64,000 bases of DNA from Telopea speciosissima (Eukaryota > Streptophyta > Magnoliopsida > Proteales > Proteaceae). Of the stretch, positions 58,132 through 64,000 are shown piece by piece. The translations under genes and the position numbers were made by a program. The stretch is from contig NC_057925.1 in NCBI RefSeq assembly GCF_018873765.1, positions 19,665,568 through 19,729,567 on the forward strand, given 5' to 3'. Within the stretch, counting starts at the first letter, position 1, and each line of letters starts with the position of its first letter. The notes beneath the pieces were generated by a model. That model did no database searches, was not told the DNA's origin, and saw only the letters and a program-made list of their open reading frames with translations.

Positions 58132-58371
58132 TTAAATATGTGTGTGTGTTTGCGAGAGGGGAGAAAGTAAATTGCCATTGCCATTGTTGTTGTCATTGTC
58201 ATTACCCTTGTTGTTGCCATTGCCCTTGCTGTTACCTTTGCCATCACTTTGACCATTGCTGTTGTCATTACCCTTTCTGTTACCTTTGCGATTGCTGTCA
58301 GCAAAGGTGGTTTCCACTGGGATCAACAAAAGAAGGAAACACACCACTAGAAATGACTCTCTCCTGCCCAT
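58132..58371 (-). CDS. Small secreted Asn/Gly/Lys-rich peptide, 79 residues
   Basis: Family not recognised. Residues 1-24 form a clear signal peptide (MGRRESFLVVCFLLLLIPVE, then TTFA with cleavage likely after Ala24). The mature part, residues 25 to about 67, is low-complexity: Asn, Gly, Lys, Asp and Ser only, built from KGN(D/S/G)N words such as SNRKGNRKGNDNSNGQSDGK. A short tail, LLSPLSQTHTHI, precedes the stop. No Cys is present. A TATA box lies 111 bp upstream (58482-58487). The frame is intact, which stands out here. The repeat-like mature region could be a simple-sequence expansion, and a 3' intron cannot be excluded (TTTAATCTTGCAG follows the stop). The start is the first Met of the frame and is followed by a good signal sequence. 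Confidence 0.6.
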   Translation of the reverse strand: MGRRESFLVVCFLLLLIPVETTFADSNRKGNRKGNDNSNGQSDGKGNSKGNGNNKGNDNDNNNGNGNLLSPLSQTHTHI

Positions 58372-58481
58372 CTTTCCTCTTCTTTTCCTCCCCTTTGTTG
58401 AGAAAGAATTAATGAACCATAAGAGCAGAGATAAGATGGGAAAGGTTTAGGGTGGTGAAGGTAGGAAAGATGAAAGGGGTC

Positions 58482-58487
58482 TTTATA
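58482..58487 (-). promoter_or_regulatory. TATA box of the small secreted peptide gene
   Basis: The minus strand reads CTATAAAG, 111 bp before the ATG at 58371. The spacing and the pyrimidine-rich leader (CTTTCATCTTTCCTACC) fit a plant core promoter. Confidence 0.5.
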
Positions 58488-58489
58488 GA

Positions 58490-59129
58490 ATAGTACTAAA
58501 GGGGGGCTAATTAAGAAACATGGATTTCTTCTAGTTTGGGTTGAGTAATAGACTAATTTGGAGTAGACTTTCTCATTCTTTAAGACTTAAACTGATAAAC
58601 CAATGGCTGTGGTGGGTGGTTTAAGACTTTTTTTAAAGAAAATTAATGGCCATAAGAGTATAAGATATTATCTGGGTAAAGTTGCATTCTTTGGTTGTTA
58701 GTTAGCTCTCCATGATCCCAGCGCTATTCAACCTCCCATTTGAACTATACACCAGTGAACCGGCCCCATCATGGGTATCTCATCTATATATCATGTTTTA
58801 CCTTTGTACTTTCTAATGACAAAACCACCTAGAATTTAACTAGGTGTTTAAAAAATTAGGTAGGGTCAATGTGTTTTTCAAGATTGAGCTGTTGGATCCT
58901 TTTGAAAACCCAAAACAGAGTTATCTTCAAACATTAGCAAGTATCATATTCTTCTCCCTAGCTTCTTTTTTGCTGCAATTTTTATGACATTTATGCTGAT
59001 TACTTGTAACACCATTTGTGCAAAAAGATACCTCCTCTAACTATTTTGGTCCCTTCTCCTAAATAAACAAAGAGAAAAACTCAGATTGCTAGTAGATCAA
59101 ATGACTTGAGGAGATAAGAACCATATTAG
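58490..59129. other. Upstream intergenic region, no gene recognised
   Basis: Probable promoter flank of the minus-strand peptide gene; otherwise AT-rich without recognisable features. Confidence 0.4.
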
Positions 59130-59138
59130 ATTTATTTA

Positions 59139-60952
59139 CGATTTTTTACAATTACCATCCCAAAATCTTTCGTATTTATTATTATCCTCTCAAAAAAAAC
59201 TTTGAAACAACTGTTACCCTCCCCTGTTGCATACTAATAACCAACTGGCCCCCACCGTTACAGACCCATAACGGAGGGGGTTAATTGTGAGAGTGTACCG
59301 TTGTCACGGATTTTTTAGGACCAAAATACCCTTATGTCAAAACGAAATAAACTTCAAAGGTTTATTTTCTTCACTTCCTCTTCACTTTACCTGCACTTCA
59401 TCGTCTTCACTTCCTCTTCACTTCACTTGTTGCAGCAAACCAGAGGAAGAACTTCGTCGGCGGCGCTAGAGCACCCATCCCCGAACTTCGTCGGCAGCGC
59501 TACAGCACCCATCCCCTCTTCTCATTCGACTCTCTATTCGTCGACGGCGCTAGAGCATCCATCACCAAACCGGAGAGCTTCTATTTGTCTTACTCAAATT
59601 CACTGGAGGTGTGTTTCTCCACATTAATACAAGCCCACTTGAAGAAACCTCTTTATCAAAACCCATTCTTAAAATCCGATGGAAGCAGCCTCATAACCGA
59701 CTCTGTAGAAACAACAAATTGATTAACCCAAAAAAATAAAACAACAACAAATAGAAAGAAGCCATACATATATTATGCCAACGGAGACAATTGAAGCAAG
59801 CAAGTCAAATGCTAGATATTTTAGATCATTTTTTAATCAGCTCCAATGTATTCTTCTCTTCTACAACTATGCCTTCAACAACGAGCACTCTAGGAGGGCA
59901 GAAGGGTCCATAACCACATTAAGAGTTCCGTTTTTGAACCTGGTGTTTATCTGTAATCGCCTCCTTGAAAAGTAATAGAAGTGTGACAGCCTGGTCTATG
60001 CCCAGAAATTGTTTGATGAAATGACTGACAGGGATTTGTGTTCTCGGAACATCATGATTGCGGGTTATGCAAAGATAGGTCAGCTTAATAAAAAACACCA
60101 ACTGTTCGAAGAAATGCCTGATAGGGATAATTGCTCTTGGAGTTCAATGATTTCTGGGTATTCTCGCAATGACCAGGCCAGGGAAGCTTTGGAGCTGTAT
60201 GGACCGAGATGTTGTTTCATGGACTACGATGATAGGAAGATACGTTCAAAGTGGGAGGAACATAGAGGGGTTTGAGTTATTCGCTGACCTTTCGAGATCA
60301 CGGGTCAGACCTAATGAATTTACATTTGCTGGGATTTTGACTGCTTGCTCAACTCATGCTGCAGAGGATGTTGGGAAACAGGTCCATGGGCACATGACTC
60401 GGATTGGGTTTGAACCGGTCTGATTTGCTGCTAGTGCTCTTGTCCATCTGTATTCGAAGTGTGTAAACATTGAGAGTGCTTGGTCATTCTGGCCGATTTG
60501 AGGAAGCTGAAGAGATTATTGATAATATGCCAATGAAGCCTGATAAGTTCTTATGGGCATCATTACTTGGTGGTTGTAGAATTCATGCAAACCTTAGACT
60601 GGCAAAACGAGCTGCAGAGGGGATGGGTGCTATAGCGCCGCCGATGAAGTTCGGGGATGGGTGCTCTAGCGTCATCGACGAAGTTCTTCCTCCAGTTTGC
60701 TGCAACAGGTGAAGTGAAGAAAATAAACCTTTGAAGTTTATTTCGTTTTGACATAAGGGTATTTTGGTCCTAAAAAATCCGTGACAACAGCATACTCTCA
60801 CGACTAACCCCCTCCGTTACGGGTCTATAACGGTGGGGGCCAGTTGGTTATTAGTATGCAACAGGGGAGGGTAACAGTTGTTTCAAAGTTTTTTTGGGGG
60901 GGGGGATAATAGTAAAAATGAAAGATTTTGGGGTGGTAATTATAAAAAACCC
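59139..60952. mobile_element. Pack-MULE: Mutator-like element with long TIRs carrying PPR gene fragments
   Basis: The left TIR is 59139-59518 and the right TIR 60617-60952. Both contain the blocks AACTTTGAAACAACTGTTAC, TTGCATACTAATAACCAACT, AGGACCAAAATACCCTTATG and GAAGAACTTCGTCG (right TIR inverted). The left TIR has an extra 40-60 bp around CTTCACTTCCTCTTCAC. The outer ends are CGATTTTTTAC and GGGTTTTTTAT. The flanks are ATTTATTTA at 59130-59138 and 60953-60961, a perfect 9-bp duplication as Mutator elements make. There is no transposase. The 1.1-kb interior is coding-like host sequence (PPR). Confidence 0.93.
59900..60616 (+). pseudogene. PPR protein gene fragment inside the Pack-MULE
   Basis: PPR proteins bind organellar RNA through tandem 35-residue helical repeats. 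The interior encodes PLS-type motifs: QKLFDEMTDRDLC, IMIAGYAKIGQLN, LFEEMPDRDN and SMISGYSRNDQAREALELY in one frame (60003-60200). The next frame has DRDVVSWTTMIGRYVQSGRN and RPNEFTFAGILTACSTHAAE, then GKQVHGHMTRIGFEPV and a stop. A third segment has SGRFEEAEEIIDNMPMKPDK and LWASLLGGCRIHANLRLAKR. Joins at about 60195 and 60475 skip many repeats, so it is an internally deleted patchwork of one parent gene. The last part runs straight into the right TIR. There are stops at about 59974 and 60421. It is not translatable as a PPR protein, though antisense or siRNA effects on the parent are conceivable. Confidence 0.88.
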
Positions 60953-60961
60953 ATTTATTTA

Positions 60962-61402
60962 TTTAGAAGAAACATTAGACCTATGACTTTTAGTCAAACA
61001 AATAAGCTAGAGAATTGGATTTAACTCACTCCCACATCATAGAAAGTAGAGGTAGTAAACAAAATACAATAGGAAATTTGTCAAAATACAATAGAAGTTT
61101 AGGAGTTAGGACTTAGGAGGATGACTTGAATTTCATATCAAGAGATTGCCTTTGGGGGTAGTTGAGTGGTGAATACTGTTTCCTAGCTTGATGTTTGTGT
61201 CACCATTTATCAGATATCAGTTATGGCTAAAGGAACATGATTAATTTCTGGTGCATATTTCACTGTTGTCATCAATTTTGGACTGCATCTTAAAAAAAAT
61301 GAATGTCAAGGTTTGTGCCAAGGTCTTATGGTTACTTGTAAATTCCAAGCTCTACTTGATGGATCTTTGGCTCAAATTGGTAGAGCACTTGGAACATGAG
61401 CA
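60962..61402. other. Intergenic, no gene recognised
   Basis: Short AT-rich stretch between the Pack-MULE and the CACTA terminus. Confidence 0.4.
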
Positions 61403-61870
61403 CACTACAAGAAATATGATTTTTCGCGACGGTAATAAACCGTCGCCAAAAATAGATATCTATCGCTGAAAATATTCCGTCGGCTAAACTGGCGTCGGGG
61501 AAAATCGCGACGGAAAAACTACTACCGTCTAGCAAAATAATTTTTGGCGACGTTTTATATTACCGTCGCTAAAAATACATTTTCACAACGCTTTATGTTT
61601 TCGTCGCTAAAAATATATTTATGACGACATTTATGCTTCTGTCGCCATAAGTATATTTTTAGCGACGGAAACATAAAGCGTCATGAAAAATGTATTTTTA
61701 GCGACGGTTTTAATCGTCACTAAAAATGTAAATATTAGACGACAGTCTTTTGTATACCGTCAGGGAAAATCTAATTTATATGACGGACAATTAAATAACC
61801 ATCGGTAAAAATAAATCTTTAGCGACGGTAATATGTTTACTGTCGGCAAAAATATATATTTTTTTATTTT
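61403..61870. mobile_element. CACTA (En/Spm) terminus with subterminal repeats
   Basis: It begins CACTACAAGAAATATG, the standard plant CACTA end. It is followed by many subterminal copies, in both orientations, of TTTAGCGACGG / CCGTCGCTAAAA-type units up to about 61860. Such repeats are the TNPA-type binding sites of the superfamily. No opposite end (TTTCTTGTAGTG) is seen up to 64000. The element may continue beyond the window, or only this end may survive. Confidence 0.88.
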
Positions 61871-63280
61871 TTTATTTTTTCATTTATATGGTATTCATTG
61901 TTTGTAATTCAGAAAAGGAAATTTTCACCTGCAATTTACATCTATATATAATATTCATTCCATAAAAGAAAAACTATACAAAATCCATATAAATATTGCA
62001 TTAATTCATTGCTTTCCATTAACACAAAAAACTCAAAAGGTTAGGATTCCTTTAAAATTCACTTTCAATCAACTCTCCACCAATGTTGTTAACCAAAACA
62101 CCAACAAAAAAACCCAGAGAGAAAAAGTTTCTAGCCAAACGAACATCATAATCTAGTACTCCTTCCAATAAAATACTTCATCACCTTTGCTCTCCACATT
62201 GCAGATCAGGAACATCATAATCTAATCCTCCTTCCAATTTTCATCCTTTCGAATTTCATAGTTGGAACTTTCTAGCTTCTAACTTCATTGCACCTGAAGG
62301 AAACATAGATGAACAAATTACACATAAGTTAAAATCCTTTGAAGGACTAAAAGCAACAAAAATGGATCATCTTGATAAGTCATCATCTTCACACTAAGAA
62401 GTGGCAAACCATATCCAACCTGCCAAGTCATCATCTTGACACTTTAATTTCATTGATAATGCCAAACCAAACTAAACTACCATTTTTAATCACTAACACT
62501 ACATTTAAGTAAATATAGGTTGTATTTCCGACATCAATTCCATAAAGTTCAAACAACATGACCAGAAAAATGAAAAAAAAAAGGAATCATGATATATATT
62601 CCAACAGTAAAAAGGAAACAAACACTTCTATACAAGTGTGAAAACCTACTTACCAAGGAAGACTCCAACAGCTGCTGAGATAGCTATTGCATCCCATTCA
62701 AATCTAATAATATCTTAATTAACCTGTCTCAAGCTAACTCAATGGGTACTAAGGCTGCTGAGGAGAATATGAAATGTTGAATAAAAACTAAAGTTGGCCT
62801 ACAAAGATACTGATACTCAATTTCACTTTCTCAAAAGGATTTAGTGCATGGATTTATACCCCAATTGAAAGCTTTCCAACTCACATTCCCCCACTTGGAT
62901 CCCATAAAAAGAAACTAATGGGGGAGAAGGGGAGCATGGTTGTCTTCTTTTCACTTTCAGATAGTGCCATTGCAAGCTTGCATCCTCCATCCAAGGAGTG
63001 GAGATCACAAAAGGGTCATATGTTTAATCATCAAAGAAAAATTCAAAATTTTCATATTAATCTCTTTCTTTCTTCCTCTTTCATGTGATAATCAATTATA
63101 TAATGCCAAATCCATACACTATTAATGCCAATTGCTTAAAACTGTTAAAGAACTCATTCATGGATTGCAAGAAGGGTGAGGAACCTTCTTAATAAAAGTA
63201 GTATATTAGATTTTCTAAGCTGATCAATTCCCTGTTGGGAAGATAAGAGAACAGGTAGGACCCCAAGAAAAGGGAGTGCT
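61871..63280. other. Possible CACTA interior, no coding region recognised
   Basis: AT-rich sequence without transposase similarity. AGGAACATCATAATCTA-type phrases are duplicated near 62142 and 62210 (CATCATAATCTAGTACTCC and CATCATAATCTAATCCTCC). Confidence 0.4.
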
Positions 63281-63294
63281 ACTAAGCCCTATAA

Positions 63295-63536
63295 CTGAGC
63301 ACACCTCCCCCCCTTTGCTGCCCAATACCTGAGCACACACACCCCTTGCTGCCCAATTTGACCTGAACATACATCCCCCCTTGCTGCCCTACACCTGAGC
63401 ACACACATCCCCCTTGCTGCCCAATACTTGAGCACATACCCCCTTGCTGCCCTACACTTGAGCACACACCCCCTCCCCCTTCCTGCCCAATACTTGAGCA
63501 TACAACCCCTTGCTGCCCAATACCTGAGCACACACC
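63295..63536. repeat. Minisatellite, about 33-bp unit, 7 copies
   Basis: Units of the type TTGCTGCCCAATACCTGAGC followed by ACACACCCCC, with length and base variation. Minus-strand open frames through it (GQQGG words) are compositional. Confidence 0.9.
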
Positions 63537-63546
63537 TGAACTGCCT

Positions 63547-64000
63547 TTGTTAGTGTCCTATTCTACTTTTCAAACAGACAAAATCCCCCAAATCTCATCA
63601 AGGATGCTCTTGATGGGGGGTTTTAGTAATCCAACTTGGATCTCCTTGTGGAGGGAAGCAGCTCTTCAGTCTATCCCTTCTTTGGGCTTTGAAAAAGAAG
63701 TTCATTTTCAGGCAACTTGGTTTAATCCTCAGTTTCATGAGTTTCTAGTTTCTAAATGGTAAGGTCTTGGTAACCAAAATTTGATTGTTCAGCTAAATGG
63801 AGTAGTTATGATGTACTTTAAGCAGTGGAATAGAGAAGTGTTTGGAATTTTATTTCCTCTAAAAGAATCTCTCTTTAAGAAATACCAGGAATTGGAACAC
63901 AAGGAGTCTTTCCCTGATTCTGCAACTAAGCTAACAGAGATTTCCAACAACAGATGCATGTGAACCAAATAGGCAATCACTCAAGAGATGCGCTACAGAT
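63547..64000 (+). pseudogene. LINE (L1-type) ORF2 fragment, endonuclease-RT linker
   Basis: One frame interrupted by TAA at 63760-63762. FEKEVHFQATWFNPQFHEFL matches the segment after the endonuclease domain of plant L1 ORF2 (an F-x-F-x-x-x-W pattern before a helical linker). MMYFKQWNREVFGIL matches the K-x-W-N-R-x-x-F-G motif that precedes the RT. A TGA at about 63961 follows. RT would lie beyond the window. Confidence 0.7.

Noticed and set aside
1-64000. tRNA, rRNA, snoRNA or miRNA genes of known families
   Set aside because: No cloverleaf with A and B boxes and no rRNA core sequence was recognised by eye; a tRNA or Rfam scan was not possible here.

Overview
This is nuclear DNA of a flowering plant. 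Host-gene remnants have plant families and GT-AG splice signals: a DUF247 protein, a KNAT7-type KNOX homeobox exon set, an R2R3-MYB exon, a DGD2-type galactolipid synthase exon, a ribosomal L6 exon and PPR motifs. The mobile DNA is also typical of angiosperms: Ty1/copia, Ty3/gypsy of the Tat lineage, Mutator, hAT, CACTA, LINE and FAR1-like. A degenerate CCCTAAA-type array fits the plant telomere motif. The gene families suggest a eudicot, but I cannot name a species. Almost nothing here is an intact host gene; the window is a gene-poor, transposon-rich segment dominated by decayed and nested elements.

Layout. 1-2.1 kb: a broken FAR1/MULE-transposase-like gene. 2.1-15.1 kb: old intergenic DNA holding an inverted duplication of an acidic coding segment (3.9-4.5 kb), minisatellites, single-exon fragments of DGD2 (7.8-8.1 kb) and RPL6 (14.4 kb), a telomere-like array (9.7-10.3 kb), a LINE-type RNase H remnant (10.4-10.9 kb) and a small foldback MITE. 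15.1-32.1 kb: a tandem array of one copia family, with four internal regions each followed by an LTR. The first three copies share one internal deletion; only the last reaches RT/RNase H, and it carries a hAT-type MITE with an 8-bp target duplication. 32.8-34.7 kb: a DUF247 gene on the minus strand, split by a solo copia-type LTR with a perfect 5-bp target duplication and also frameshifted. 35-46 kb: MITEs, a copia-LTR fragment, exon fragments of R2R3-MYB and KNAT7 (both minus strand), tandem repeats and a copia gag fragment.

46.8-58.0 kb: a complete Tat-lineage Ty3/gypsy element on the minus strand (two LTRs, GGGCC target duplication, PBS, polypurine tract). Its gag-pol is broken. It also has an extra intron-containing ORF on the opposite strand and about 27 copies of a 33-bp minisatellite that is open on both strands. 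58.1-58.4 kb: a short, apparently intact minus-strand gene for a secreted Asn/Gly/Lys-rich peptide with a TATA box, lying about 160 bp from the gypsy element. 59.1-61.0 kb: a Pack-MULE with 340-380 bp terminal inverted repeats and a 9-bp target duplication, carrying a rearranged PPR gene fragment. 61.4 kb onward: a CACTA terminus with subterminal repeats, a 33-bp minisatellite and a LINE ORF2 fragment that runs off the window.

The genes do not form a pathway. The common theme is transposon activity on host sequence: exon capture or duplication, insertion into a gene, LTR-LTR recombination and tandem amplification. Many stops and lost ligands fit C-to-T changes (CAG to TAG, CGA to TGA, His to Tyr), as expected where repeats are methylated.
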